Below, in pieces: positions 9,015 to 18,009 of a stretch of 64,000 bases of DNA. Below the pieces are notes generated by a model. The model made no database searches, was not told the DNA's origin, and was given only the letters and a program-made list of their open reading frames with translations. Numbering within the stretch: the stretch's first letter is position 1; each line of letters begins with the position of its first letter. This DNA comes from an uncultured Alphaproteobacteria bacterium (GTDB taxonomy: Bacteria; Pseudomonadota; Alphaproteobacteria; Rs-D84), in the NCBI GenBank assembly GCA_949156565.1, contig CASCZI010000006.1:22292-86291 (forward strand), written 5' to 3'. A program made the translations under genes and the position numbers.

Positions 9015-9692
9015 CTATTTTATCACAATTTCACCGTGGGACAAAGCGGTTGTTGCCGTGGGTGCAATCATGTCGGTAAAGGCATTTTGATGACTGATGA
9101 ATAAAAATGTTGTTTCAGACATCAAAGCAATGGTGTCGGCAATTTGTTTTTGTGTTGCCGCGTCTGCGCCCGAATCGGGTTCATCAAGAATGGCCAATCG
9201 TGGTTGCGTCATCAACAGTTGCAAGAGCATTAAACGCTTTCGTTCGCCACCAGAAAAACCAACATTCATGGATCGATTTAACCATTCTTTGGGAATGTCT
9301 AATTGGGTGCGTATCTGTTCCAGGCGGGTTAAAAATTCACCCATAGATAAATCGCGCCCTGTTTGAAAATGGGTATGTGCCGCCGCAGAATGTTTCAGAA
9401 AACTGATCACGGTCAATCCGGGTATTTCCGGAACGTTTTGTGCCCCAAGAAATATCCCGAGCAATGCGCGCGTTGTTGCATTATCACCGGTGACATCACG
9501 ACCGTCAAAAATAATTTGACCACAATCCACGCTATATGCACTGTTTCCGGCAATGACAGATGCCAATGTGGATTTTCCAGATCCATTGTGGCCGGTTAAT
9601 AAATGGCGTGCCCCATTCGCAACGGTCATGGTAATGTCGCGCAATAAAATGCGGTTGTCCAATGATACGGTTAAATTTTTAATCTCTAACAT
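9015..9692 (-). CDS. sufC: Fe-S cluster assembly ATPase SufC
   Basis: SufC is the ABC-type ATPase that drives conformational change of the SufB scaffold during Fe-S cluster building in the cytosol. Walker A is GHNGSGKST (residues 34-42), the signature is FSGGERKRLMLLQLL with the SufC-typical Glu-Arg-Lys-Arg, and Walker B is LAILDEPDSGAD. The length of 225 is a little short of the usual 245-250. It starts 4 bp after the sufB stop, so the two are one operon. No sufD or sufS is present in the following genes. Confidence 0.93.
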   Translation of the reverse strand: MLEIKNLTVSLDNRILLRDITMTVANGARHLLTGHNGSGKSTLASVIAGNSAYSVDCGQIIFDGRDVTGDNATTRALLGIFLGAQNVPEIPGLTVISFLKHSAAAHTHFQTGRDLSMGEFLTRLEQIRTQLDIPKEWLNRSMNVGFSGGERKRLMLLQLLMTQPRLAILDEPDSGADAATQKQIADTIALMSETTFLFISHQNAFTDMIAPTATTALSHGEIVIK

Positions 9693-9696
9693 AATT

Positions 9697-11022
9697 TTAT
9701 TCTTTTGATAATGCCATTTTAATCAGTTGTTTTGATTCCACCAGAAATTCCATCGGCAGACGTGCGATCACCGGTGCCGCCGCCCCGCCCACAATCAATG
9801 CCGTTGCGGTATCTGTATCAATGCCGGCCATTTCAAGGTACTGCAACGCGGCTGCGTCAATGGTGCCGGTGGTTGCTTCGTGGCTTTGATCATTGTCGCC
9901 ATTGGTATGAATTATTGTGGGGATTGTATTTGCCACCGCGTTGTTAATAATCCGGGTGTCACATTTTGATGCATTACGGCATCCATGGCCGGTAAAACTA
10001 ACCAGACTGCGGAATGTTTGGTGGGATTTGTCCAACGCAACACCATAAGATACGATGTTCGATACCGTATGGTCACCGATATGAATCATCTTGGTTCCGG
10101 TATCGGCCATTTGTGCACCACGCGTAATGGCCAGGGAATAAAAATCACTGGTGGCGCCGTCGCCGGCCAAAATAGTTGATGGATATTTCCATGTCAATGC
10201 CGACCCAATTTCCACCTGGGTCCAATCCAGGCGTGCATGTGCATCGGCGCGGCCGCGTTTTGTCACAAAATTTAAAATGCCCCCGATGTTTTTCCCATCC
10301 CGATAATCACCCGGGAACCAGTTTTGGACCGTGGCATATTTGACGGTCGCATTTTCTTGGACGATGATTTCGACCACGCCGCTGTGTAATTGGTGGGCGG
10401 GACGGCGCGGGGCACTGCACCCTTCCATATAGGACAATTCGGATCCCGGCCCGGCAATAATCAAGGTGCGTTCAAATTGACCAATTTTTGCGGTTTCTAT
10501 GCGAAAATAACTGGCTAAATCAATGGGACATTTGGTGTTAGGTGGGACATAAACGAATGTACCATCGGAAAACACCGCCGCGTTCAATGCGGCAAAGAAA
10601 TTGTCATTTGCCGGCACAACCGTTCCCAAATATTCTTGGATTAATTCGGGGTATTGTTTAACCGCCTCTGACATGGGTAAAAAAATGATGCCGCGTTTTT
10701 TTAACTCTGCGCTATATGACGTATGGACAGACACACTGTCGATGACAGTATCTGTTGCCATCCCCATTAATGCCCGTTGTTCTGATTCGGGCAAACCCAT
10801 TTTTTCATATGTCGCCTGTAGATCAGAATTATCAATGGCACCCGGTTCGTTGTAATAGTTGAGGGTGTCATAATCAATCGGCGCATAATCAATATCACCC
10901 CAATGGGGTTCATCCATTTTTTTCCATGCCGCAAACGCCGCCAGTCGCCATTGGGTTAACCATTCTGGTTCGCCGCGGCGTCGGGAAATATCAATAACAA
11001 CATCGCGTGAAAGTGTGGTCAT
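9697..11022 (-). CDS. sufB: Fe-S cluster assembly scaffold SufB
   Basis: SufB is the scaffold on which SufC-dependent Fe-S clusters form. The 441-residue product is shorter than the roughly 480-495 of common homologues. The core beta-helix is recognisable from GDGATSDFYSLAITRGAQMA through SHQTFRSLVSFTGHGC. The C-terminal block has NASKCD and HEATTGTI, whose Cys and Glu are spaced about as the Cys405/Glu434 pair of the E. coli protein. The CGAHT segment seen in many homologues is NAVANT here. It ends in LPMEFLVESKQLIKMAL, typical of the family. The order is hypothetical gene, sufB, sufC. Confidence 0.93.
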   Translation of the reverse strand: MTTLSRDVVIDISRRRGEPEWLTQWRLAAFAAWKKMDEPHWGDIDYAPIDYDTLNYYNEPGAIDNSDLQATYEKMGLPESEQRALMGMATDTVIDSVSVHTSYSAELKKRGIIFLPMSEAVKQYPELIQEYLGTVVPANDNFFAALNAAVFSDGTFVYVPPNTKCPIDLASYFRIETAKIGQFERTLIIAGPGSELSYMEGCSAPRRPAHQLHSGVVEIIVQENATVKYATVQNWFPGDYRDGKNIGGILNFVTKRGRADAHARLDWTQVEIGSALTWKYPSTILAGDGATSDFYSLAITRGAQMADTGTKMIHIGDHTVSNIVSYGVALDKSHQTFRSLVSFTGHGCRNASKCDTRIINNAVANTIPTIIHTNGDNDQSHEATTGTIDAAALQYLEMAGIDTDTATALIVGGAAAPVIARLPMEFLVESKQLIKMALSKE

Positions 11023-11031
11023 GACATTCCT

Positions 11032-11568
11032 TTATTCGCCCGCCAATTGGATCGCCTGGGTGAAAAAAGTTACCGATTGTCCCAACAGTCCATCTGTAAA
11101 GGTTGCCCCCAAGATCCCATCAGGATCGGTGGTCGTTAGATGATGCAGAAATGAATCGGCCCGGGAAATATAATTATTAAGATTCCGTGCCACTTCGGCA
11201 TTTAATTTAATGGCCCGGCGCAGTTTTTCCAAGACAAAGGGATCACGGGCGTATTCATCCAATATCCCCCCCAATGCCCGCCACAGTGGGTGTTCTGGTG
11301 TGTTTCGCGGCATCACATCAATGGCCGCCATCACCGGGATCAGGTTTTGTAGCAAATCTTGGTATATCATTTCGGCATTTTCCGCAACAGCGTTTGTGGC
11401 CGTTTTGTTTTTTAGTGCCGCCCCAATCCGCAAAATCATGTTATATTGCATGGCGGTCGTTCGGGCCATTTCCCGCGTGCGTGCGGCGGCAATTATGCCG
11501 GCCGTTGTGGCAATAATTTGTAATAAAATCAATACGATGATGGTCGCCAAAACCATATTTAATGTCAT
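11032..11568 (-). CDS. Membrane-anchored hypothetical protein upstream of sufB, 178 aa
   Basis: I do not recognise a family. Residues 4-28 form one strongly hydrophobic helix (LATIIVLILLQIIATTAGII) and the rest is an Ala/Leu-rich helical domain without cysteines, so it is probably a single-pass protein with a cytoplasmic or periplasmic helical part. It ends 10 bp before sufB starts and is likely the first gene of that operon. Whether it takes part in Fe-S assembly is unknown. Confidence 0.6.
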   Translation of the reverse strand: MTLNMVLATIIVLILLQIIATTAGIIAAARTREMARTTAMQYNMILRIGAALKNKTATNAVAENAEMIYQDLLQNLIPVMAAIDVMPRNTPEHPLWRALGGILDEYARDPFVLEKLRRAIKLNAEVARNLNNYISRADSFLHHLTTTDPDGILGATFTDGLLGQSVTFFTQAIQLAGE

Positions 11569-11659
11569 TTTTTATCCGTTACTTGTATTTTTTCAACCCC
11601 CAGTATAACACCTTTTGGCGATTCGTGCGATTTTATCTTGGGTGGCGTATTTTTAAGTC

Positions 11660-11688
11660 TTGCACAGATTCGGTCAAGTTGTTATAAT
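11660..11688 (+). promoter_or_regulatory. Sigma70-like promoter for the TcpQ-domain gene
   Basis: A TTGCAC box at 11660-11665 and a TATAAT box at 11683-11688 are separated by exactly 17 bp. The start codon at 11731 follows 42 bp later, with AAGGAAAAGGAA as the ribosome-binding site. Confidence 0.7.
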
Positions 11689-11730
11689 AAGATTACTAAT
11701 AGGGAAAGTTTTAAGGAAAAGGAACCATTT

Positions 11731-12660
11731 ATGTTTCGCAGAATTTTGATTGTCGCCATGTTTGCAACGGCCGCGGGATATTGCTTTGCCGCGCAAAATC
11801 CCATGCCCCAGGTCGTCACATCAGAGGTGTTTTACCAAGACGATACGGGTCGGCGTGATATCGCGGAATATGACGAAACCGTTTATGCTGAACCCGCGGC
11901 GCCGGTACCTACATGGCCATTGGCGGGGACCGATGCGGACGTGGATGTGTCGTGTGAAACGGGTGCCTGTGCCCAGGCAGGGGGTGGGGCAACCAAATCT
12001 GATAATATCAAAATTGTGTCCAAGATTGGGGCCGACCTGGTCGTTGAAAATAATTTTAATATGGGCCCGCGTGGTGATTTTGCCGGTTGGTCGGGCGGTG
12101 CGAATATGATTCATGGGACCCAGGTACCGTATGGATTTGATGACGAATGTTTAAATGGATCCGAAATGCCATTGTTGAACCGTGAAATGTTAGAAGATGA
12201 TGGGGGTGGTATTTTGTCTGTATCGCGCAGCGGGCGCCGCAATTGTATTCGCCGTGGTGGTGACGAATATGTGAATTTCGCCATGCGGAACAATATGGTG
12301 ACGACCAAGACATTGCCCGATGGATCCATTGTTACCGAAGAAGAAACCGAAGAAATTATGGTTGATGAATCTGCCGACGCAGAGGCACCCAAAGAATTAC
12401 CGGATCAGGTGCGTTCATGGGTTGTGGCCAATGGTCAGACATTGCGTGAAATTCTGCAAAACTGGTGCGACAAAGAAGGATGGGATTTGGTTTGGACAAC
12501 ATCACGTGAATACCCCGTAGAGGCGAGTGCCGTGTTCAAAGGGCGGTTTGTTGATGTGGCGTCGGCATTGGTGCGTAATTTCGGGCGTGCGACACCCACC
12601 CCCTATGCGAAATTTTATAAGGGAAATCGTGTGTTGGTTATATCCACCACCGAAGAATAA
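11731..12660 (+). CDS. TcpQ-domain pilus biogenesis protein
   Basis: The C-terminal 85 residues match the toxin-coregulated pilus biosynthesis protein Q domain: a segment starting SWVVANGQTLREILQNWCD, then GWDLVWTTSREYPVEASAVF, ending in the short strand RVLVIST. Such proteins support the outer-membrane secretin in type IVb pilus or related systems. The start at 11731 is chosen for the ribosome-binding site AAGGAAAAGGAA and the signal peptide FRRILIVAMFATAAGYCFA; an in-frame extension to 11638 lacks both. The region between about residues 20 and 215 is acidic, with paired cysteines, and of unknown fold. The secretin gene follows 42 bp downstream, and the two should act together at the outer membrane. 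Confidence 0.8.
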   Translation: MFRRILIVAMFATAAGYCFAAQNPMPQVVTSEVFYQDDTGRRDIAEYDETVYAEPAAPVPTWPLAGTDADVDVSCETGACAQAGGGATKSDNIKIVSKIGADLVVENNFNMGPRGDFAGWSGGANMIHGTQVPYGFDDECLNGSEMPLLNREMLEDDGGGILSVSRSGRRNCIRRGGDEYVNFAMRNNMVTTKTLPDGSIVTEEETEEIMVDESADAEAPKELPDQVRSWVVANGQTLREILQNWCDKEGWDLVWTTSREYPVEASAVFKGRFVDVASALVRNFGRATPTPYAKFYKGNRVLVISTTEE

Positions 12661-12702
12661 CGTGTTTAGTATCACAGGCAAGCGAGATTCAGGGAGATTC
12701 AT

Positions 12703-14331
12703 ATGAATAAATCAATCAGACTTTGTGCCGCGTTCTGCGCCCTGTGCGCGATTGTTGCCGGATGTACCACACGGCAATCGGCCCACGTTGCCGCCGCCGT
12801 TGATCAAGACTTTGTCAATGCATATGATGCGTTTGAAATGTCGAAAAACCCCCGTGCCAAGGTGGCAACAGGTGACACGGTGTCTATGTCCGATGGTATT
12901 TGGCTGGGGAATAAATCCACCGTGCTGGCGCATCGTAATAATTTACCGGGCCAATATGAAACCGACACCGGTATTACCATCCTATTAAATGAACCGGTAT
13001 CGTTACAGGTATTGGCCAATGATATTTATTCCATCACCGGTATCCCGGTTAAAATCGACAGCCAGGTGAACGCAGAAAAATTAAAAAAGACCATTAATGT
13101 TGCCTATACCGGGAAATTATCTGGATTGTTATCCCAGGTGGCGACGGATTTAGACTTGCTCTGGTATTACGATAAAGATGCCATTGTTTTCTATGAAACA
13201 GAAACCAGGACATTTACCCTTTATGCGTTGGGAACGGATGTATCATATCAGTCATCCGTGACAACTAATGACGGAAATCTGGTAACACTGGAAACGAATT
13301 TAAAAGAATGGGACGAAGTAGAGCAGACCATCGCGTCCATTATTGGTAAAACAGACAACGCGGATTTCACCGTTTCGCGCAGTTTGGGTACAGTTACCGT
13401 TACGGCGTCGCCATCTATTTTGGCGCGGTGTGCCGAATATATCGAACGTCAAAATAAACGCTTAAGTCAATTAGTTACGATCGATGTTAAGGTGTTACAG
13501 GTATCGATTTCAAACAATTCGGCATTTGGGTTAAATTTGGCGGCGGCCATTAATTCGGCGTCGGGGTTAAATATCGTGGCGAATCCGAAAAATAACCTTG
13601 CCTCGACCGAGGCCAGTTCTATGAACATTGCCGTTTTGTCCAATGCGGTGTCGGCATTGACGGGGGCGACGCATATGGAAAATGGGGAACAGGTTGCTGG
13701 GGCCTATACCGCAGACAAGATTAATAACGGATCTTTGTCGGGTGCCGCAGGCAGTAATGCGTTAATTCAGGCATTGGCCAAACAGGGTAAGGTATCGTTG
13801 GTGACCAATGTGGGTGTCACAACCCGTAATAATCGTGTGGCACCGGTGAATAATACCCGTACGACCGGTTATATTAAGCGATTTGAATCACGTAATTTTA
13901 CAACCGTTGAATCCAGTACCGTGGATCAGGATGATTTGGAAACAGGATTTTCGATGCAACTCTTGCCCAATGTCTTGGAAAATGGACGTATCTTGTTACT
14001 CTTTAAAATGTCTGTGCGTGAACTGTTAAATATGTCAACCCAAACGATTGGAGAGGTTACCCTGCAATTGCCAGAGGTTGAAGAACGCAGCTTTATGCAA
14101 GAAGTGATTATGGAATCGGGTCAAATGTTGGTTGTGTCGGGATTTGAAAAGCAGACAAACAATGACACACGCTATGGGTTGGGAGATCCGGACTTTATGG
14201 CGTTATCGGGATCACGTGAAACGGCCGCCCAACGCGATGTATTGGTGATCATTCTAACCCCGCAAGTATTGGTCAGTCCGATGGATGTCGAACGCAGTAT
14301 TCAACAACATTGGGGGGCCCCGTTAAATTAA
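12703..14331 (+). CDS. PilN-type type IVb pilus outer-membrane secretin (lipoprotein)
   Basis: Secretins form the outer-membrane ring through which a pilus or effector leaves the cell. The 542-residue product begins with a lipoprotein signal (ALCAIVAGC, Cys at residue 21). The N-terminal half contains N-domains (LLNEPVSLQVLANDIYSITG, TADFTVSRSLGTVTVTAS type strand-turns). The C-terminal secretin domain has VESSTVDQDDLETGFSMQL, the VPG-like LPEVEERSFMQEVIMESGQ and ends with VLVIILTPQVLVSP. It follows the TcpQ-domain gene and is closed by a terminator. No pilin, ATPase or prepilin peptidase gene is in the window, so the rest of the machine must be elsewhere if it exists. Confidence 0.85.
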   Translation: MNKSIRLCAAFCALCAIVAGCTTRQSAHVAAAVDQDFVNAYDAFEMSKNPRAKVATGDTVSMSDGIWLGNKSTVLAHRNNLPGQYETDTGITILLNEPVSLQVLANDIYSITGIPVKIDSQVNAEKLKKTINVAYTGKLSGLLSQVATDLDLLWYYDKDAIVFYETETRTFTLYALGTDVSYQSSVTTNDGNLVTLETNLKEWDEVEQTIASIIGKTDNADFTVSRSLGTVTVTASPSILARCAEYIERQNKRLSQLVTIDVKVLQVSISNNSAFGLNLAAAINSASGLNIVANPKNNLASTEASSMNIAVLSNAVSALTGATHMENGEQVAGAYTADKINNGSLSGAAGSNALIQALAKQGKVSLVTNVGVTTRNNRVAPVNNTRTTGYIKRFESRNFTTVESSTVDQDDLETGFSMQLLPNVLENGRILLLFKMSVRELLNMSTQTIGEVTLQLPEVEERSFMQEVIMESGQMLVVSGFEKQTNNDTRYGLGDPDFMALSGSRETAAQRDVLVIILTPQVLVSPMDVERSIQQHWGAPLN

Positions 14332-14334
14332 ATA

Positions 14335-14358
14335 ATCCCGGCGTTGCCGGGATATTTT
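14335..14358 (+). terminator. Rho-independent terminator after the secretin gene
   Basis: Arms ATCCCGGC and GCCGGGAT (14335-14353) enclose a 3-nt loop and are followed by ATTTT. The hairpin starts 4 bp after the secretin stop. Confidence 0.8.
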
Positions 14359-14359
14359 A

Positions 14360-14975
14360 TGTCATGTCCATTGAACACACGGCCGGTATGGAATGCCCCG
14401 GCAATGTATGGCATAGATCAAATTATGTGGCATTCCCCCGTTGATAGAAGCCATCTTTAAACGTCGCGGGTGAAATTTTATGTTTTTGGCGTGGTTCATG
14501 ACTGTTTTCTGGGTCGTCATGAACAAAATTAAAAAAAGATATCAGGTATTTTTAAGGGTGAAATCATTGGAATATTTTCCGGGGGTCTGGGTGTCATGGC
14601 CTTTGCGCGTTATAAAAAATTAATGGGGGGATCGGTGTGCCGTGATATGAAAAAATAAGCGACACCGTATTTTTTTACCTTTGGCGGTCACTAAACACCG
14701 ATCCCCAGATGTTTGGGTATGATGTTCAATGGGTAAAGATTAAATTGAGTATAAAAAACCACTGGAAAAAATTCGGCTAATGTATCATATTGGTTGAGTG
14801 CAAAGGCGAATTTGCGCCGGGTGTAGTGGCCCGATAAAAGGTAAAGCCAACCAGAAAAGGTTGGGCGGCTGATGTTTATCAGCACGTTTATTTTACCTTT
14901 AACGACCACTAACGCCCAACCACCAAATATTTTCCAGAATATATAATGAATTTATTTTTGATTATTCAAAAACAA
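14360..14975. other. Intergenic region of about 620 bp without a convincing gene
   Basis: No frame here looks protein-like over a useful length. A short plus-strand stretch ending near 14658 reads GEIIGIFSGGLGVMAFARYK in one frame, which might be the tail of a decayed membrane-protein gene, but it is preceded by a stop and has no start. A 72-codon minus-strand frame at 14691-14909 has no ribosome-binding site. The segment carries pieces of short inverted sequence such as a GGGGGGATCGGTG / CACCGATCCCC pair (about 14626-14708), which could form a weak stem. Confidence 0.4.
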
Positions 14976-14980
14976 GATTA

Positions 14981-15007
14981 AAAAAATCCGCCATCTGGCG
15001 GATTTTT
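14981..15007 (-). terminator. Terminator of rpsT
   Basis: AAAAATCCGCC and GGCGGATTTTT form a perfect stem with an ATCT loop directly after the rpsT stop; the T tract serves the minus strand. Confidence 0.85.
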
Positions 15008-15010
15008 AAA

Positions 15011-15271
15011 TTATGCAATCTTTGCAATTTTTTTAGTCAGGCGTGATACCTTGCGCGCCGCGCGTTTTTTTGGCATGATTTTGCCGGCGGCCTTCATAAT
15101 TTTGCTTTCCGCGGAACGAACCGCAGCTGTTGCAGCAACTTTGTCCCCGGATTCGATTGCCTTTAACGCTTTTTTGGTTTCTGTTTTAACCGCACTGCGC
15201 CGGGCGGTGTTAACAGCATTCTTTTTGGCGGTGACCAAAATTCTTTTTTCAGATGACTTATGATTTGCCAC
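15011..15271 (-). CDS. rpsT: 30S ribosomal protein S20
   Basis: S20 binds 16S rRNA in the body of the small subunit. The 86-residue product is Lys/Ala-rich with the family start MANHKSSEKRI and the block RSAVKTETKKALKAIESGD. The length is normal (85-90). It has its own terminator and is divergent from plsY, from which it is separated by 74 bp. Confidence 0.96.
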   Translation of the reverse strand: MANHKSSEKRILVTAKKNAVNTARRSAVKTETKKALKAIESGDKVAATAAVRSAESKIMKAAGKIMPKKRAARKVSRLTKKIAKIA

Positions 15272-15345
15272 TTTATTTTCCTTTTATTTAGTCATGTTTT
15301 TTGATATTTTATAGAAAACAAACATAAAATCAAGGAAAAATAGAC

Positions 15346-15933
15346 ATGATTTATGCAATAGCGATTATTTTTTCATATTTGTTGGGCAGCATTCCGTTCG
15401 GATTACTGGTTACGCGCATGGCGGGCAAGGGCGACTTGCGTCGCGTCGGCAGTGGAAATATCGGTGCCACCAATGTTATGCGGGCCGGGGGATTTCGTTT
15501 GGCGGTGCTGGTGTGGATCTTAGACATGGCCAAGTCAGCCGCCGCGGTGGCGATCGGATGGGCCCTGGGGGACGTTGGGTTTGGTGCATGGTGCGGCTTT
15601 GCCGCCATTGTCGGACATTGTTATCCCATTTGGTTGCGTTTTCATGGGGGCAAAGGGATTTCATCCTTGTTTGGCGTTATTTTAACAATCAGTCCATTAA
15701 CATTTATCTTTTGTGGGATTCAATGGTTGTTGTGTGCACTGGGAAGTGGGTATTCGTCCCTGGGGGCGACGGTCGTGTTTTTATTGTTGCCATTATATGG
15801 ATTTGCCATCGGGCATGTCGTGGGATGGGCCTTTGTGGCAATTGGTTTACTCTGTCTTTGGCGGCATCGGGGGAATATCGGCCGATTGGTGTCGGGGGCC
15901 GAATCCAAAATTGTATGGAAATGGAAAAAATAA
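15346..15933 (+). CDS. plsY: Acyl-phosphate:glycerol-3-phosphate acyltransferase PlsY
   Basis: PlsY is the integral membrane acyltransferase that makes lysophosphatidic acid from acyl-phosphate in phospholipid synthesis. The 195-residue product has five hydrophobic segments. The three conserved cytosolic motifs are present: SIPFGLLVTR near the start, VGSGNIGATNVMRAGG at residues about 32-47, and HGGKG at about 101-105. The start has SAAGGAAAAATAG-type A/G-rich sequence upstream. It is likely monocistronic, ending at a hairpin with a T run. Confidence 0.95.
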   Translation: MIYAIAIIFSYLLGSIPFGLLVTRMAGKGDLRRVGSGNIGATNVMRAGGFRLAVLVWILDMAKSAAAVAIGWALGDVGFGAWCGFAAIVGHCYPIWLRFHGGKGISSLFGVILTISPLTFIFCGIQWLLCALGSGYSSLGATVVFLLLPLYGFAIGHVVGWAFVAIGLLCLWRHRGNIGRLVSGAESKIVWKWKK

Positions 15934-15934
15934 A

Positions 15935-15960
15935 GGGGCCGCGTTTATCGCGGTCTTTTT
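15935..15960 (+). terminator. Terminator after plsY
   Basis: GGCCGCG and CGCGGTC form an imperfect stem with a TTTAT loop, followed by TTTTT, starting 2 bp after the plsY stop. Confidence 0.65.
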
Positions 15961-16040
15961 GGGTCGCTCTATTTATTTTGTTCTTTATTTTTAACGCCGT
16001 TTGTGATATAATATATTCATATAAAATGTAGGATTTTTTC

Positions 16041-16883
16041 ATGAAACGAATTGCCTGTATGATGATTATTGGATTGTTGGCCCCATCGGCATTTGGTGCA
16101 TCGACGTCCGGTCGTCGTGCCATGTCGGATCAATTTACGTCCAATGCACGCGTTGGGGCATCGGCCCCAAATGTGGCGGCAATGGCCACAATTCGTAAAC
16201 CAGGTATTGCTGTGATCAACCCGCCGGCAACCCAAAAACCATCCCAAGACGAAGAAGATAAAAAGCAAGAGGTTGATCGTCGCGAAAAAGAAAAGGCGGC
16301 CTGTTTGGGAAATAATATCGGTTTGGGGAACACGTTTGTTTGGGCATCAAAGTTTAGTAATGTCGGCAATTATTCATCCATGGTCGAAGATCTGGATAAA
16401 CCTGAAAACAATGTCTGTTTTGTGCGGGTGGAATTGAAATCGGATGACGCCAAAATTAATGTTTCAGATATCGCGGCGGTATATTATCCGATGGGAACCA
16501 CAATTACATGTGGTTCATGGGCGGACGAAGGCAAAATCAAAGACCGTATTTTGGATGCGAAAAAGTCTGGTCGTACATGGGGTACCGTGGCCGGGGTCGT
16601 TGGTGGTGCGGGTGTTGGCGTCGGCGCGATGGAATTATTTGGCAACAGTTTGATCGGTGGCAAGGTCGAAGGTCAGAAATATCTTGAAAAGAAAGACGAG
16701 ATTGCCTTGGTCCGATCCCAGTTATTGGTTTTAAAGAAGGAAAATCCCACCGAGTTTGAAGCGTTTAAGGGCGCGTTACGTCAATTAGAACAGGCATGTG
16801 AAAATCCGGTCTGGGCCGGAAATGCCCCCAAAGGGTGCCAGGCATATCAATACAAAGAACTCTTGGAATTATTAAAGGAATAA
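16041..16883 (+). CDS. Exported protein of unknown function, 280 aa
   Basis: I do not recognise a family. Residues 1-19 form a signal peptide (MKRIACMMIIGLLAPSAFGA). A Pro/Lys/Glu-rich charged stretch (residues about 65-85) is followed by a domain with paired cysteines, then a glycine-zipper-like run (TVAGVVGGAGVGVGAMELFG, about 181-200) and a C-terminal helical part with two cysteines. A TATAAT box lies just upstream at about 16007. The protein ending at 20777 has a comparable Gly-rich segment before a Cys-containing end, so the two may be distant relatives. Confidence 0.7.
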   Translation: MKRIACMMIIGLLAPSAFGASTSGRRAMSDQFTSNARVGASAPNVAAMATIRKPGIAVINPPATQKPSQDEEDKKQEVDRREKEKAACLGNNIGLGNTFVWASKFSNVGNYSSMVEDLDKPENNVCFVRVELKSDDAKINVSDIAAVYYPMGTTITCGSWADEGKIKDRILDAKKSGRTWGTVAGVVGGAGVGVGAMELFGNSLIGGKVEGQKYLEKKDEIALVRSQLLVLKKENPTEFEAFKGALRQLEQACENPVWAGNAPKGCQAYQYKELLELLKE

Positions 16884-16885
16884 TC

Positions 16886-16915
16886 ACGGGGCGTCCATGG
16901 GCGCCTTTTTTTTGT
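16886..16915 (+). terminator. Probable terminator after the 280-aa exported protein
   Basis: An imperfect GC-rich hairpin (GGCGTCC / GGGCGCC around an ATG loop) is followed by eight T residues, 3 bp after the stop. Confidence 0.55.
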
Positions 16916-16992
16916 TCATTGCGCGAATGGGGGGAAAATATACCGTGCCTTTGTCATTGCGGAATTTTTCCCATCAGGATATAATTATCATT

Positions 16993-18009
16993 ATGAATGA
17001 ATTGTATCATAAATTATTGATTATTCGTACCCCCGGGATCGGGCCCATTAAATATGCGGATCTGATTCGTCGATTCGGGGATGCCACCACGGCCGCAGGG
17101 GCGATATCCCCAAATGATGCCGTGCGTGATGGGGTGCGGCGTGAAATGGATCGGGCGGCGGCGTTGAATATTCATTATATATGTGATGATGATGTGCGTT
17201 ACCCCCCACGATTACGTGAATTAAAAAATCATCCGCCCATTTTAACGGTGCGGGGCAATGTAGATGTGTTACGTCGTCCCATGGTTGCCATGGTGGGTAC
17301 CCGTCATGCCAGTGCGGCCGGCATGACATTTATGGCCAATATGGCCGAACAATTTTCGTCACATGGGATAACGGTGGCGTCTGGGATGGCGATGGGAACC
17401 GACACGGCCGCCCATCGGGGGGCGTTGCGGTCATCAAATGATGGGGCGACGGTGGCGGTTTTGGCGGGTGGGGTGGATTATATTTGGCCGATAGAAAACG
17501 AATCATTGTATGACGATATCATGGCCCGCGGCGCCATCATCAGCGAGATGCCCGTCGGATATGTCCCGCTTGCAACCAATTTTATTCAGCGTAATCGTTG
17601 GGTGGCCGGTATTGCCGATCAATTAATCTTGGGCGAAGCAGATCCCAAATCGGGCAGTGTGACGACCGCCCGATTCGCCATTGAAATGAATCGTCCGGTT
17701 TTTGCGGTTCCGGGCCACCCCAGCGATCCGCGTTCAATGGGACCAAATGGCCTGATACGGGATGGGGTGGCAAAAATATGCATCAACATAGATAATTTTT
17801 TTGATAAAAAGACACATCAAAACACAAAAAAAGAAAAAAAATTCGATGCGGAAAATGTCATATTGGATGCGATCGGCACAATTCCAGTCACAGAATCTGT
17901 ATTGGCAGATATTGTCCAAAAATCGATTTCGGAAATCAAGCGTGAATTGGTCGTCTTGGAATTGCAGGGTTTGGTGCGAAATACCGGCGCGGGATATGTT
18001 CGGATGTGA
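16993..18009 (+). CDS. dprA: DNA processing protein DprA
   Basis: DprA loads RecA on incoming single-stranded DNA during natural transformation. The product from the ATG at 16993 is 338 aa; the frame extends upstream to 16897, but the first 32 residues do not look like DprA. An N-terminal helix-hairpin-helix-like part (IRTPGIGPIKYADLIRRFG) precedes the Rossmann core with VGTRHASAAGM, TVASGMAMGTDTAAHRGAL and VLAGGVDYIWPIEN, and a C-terminal winged-helix-like domain (from about residue 275). No other competence gene is visible here, though the TcpQ/secretin pair might contribute to uptake. Confidence 0.93.
   Translation: MNELYHKLLIIRTPGIGPIKYADLIRRFGDATTAAGAISPNDAVRDGVRREMDRAAALNIHYICDDDVRYPPRLRELKNHPPILTVRGNVDVLRRPMVAMVGTRHASAAGMTFMANMAEQFSSHGITVASGMAMGTDTAAHRGALRSSNDGATVAVLAGGVDYIWPIENESLYDDIMARGAIISEMPVGYVPLATNFIQRNRWVAGIADQLILGEADPKSGSVTTARFAIEMNRPVFAVPGHPSDPRSMGPNGLIRDGVAKICINIDNFFDKKTHQNTKKEKKFDAENVILDAIGTIPVTESVLADIVQKSISEIKRELVVLELQGLVRNTGAGYVRM

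Noticed and set aside
14691..14909. 72-codon minus-strand frame after the secretin operon
   Set aside because: It has no ribosome-binding site and no recognisable motif; the region is better described as non-coding.
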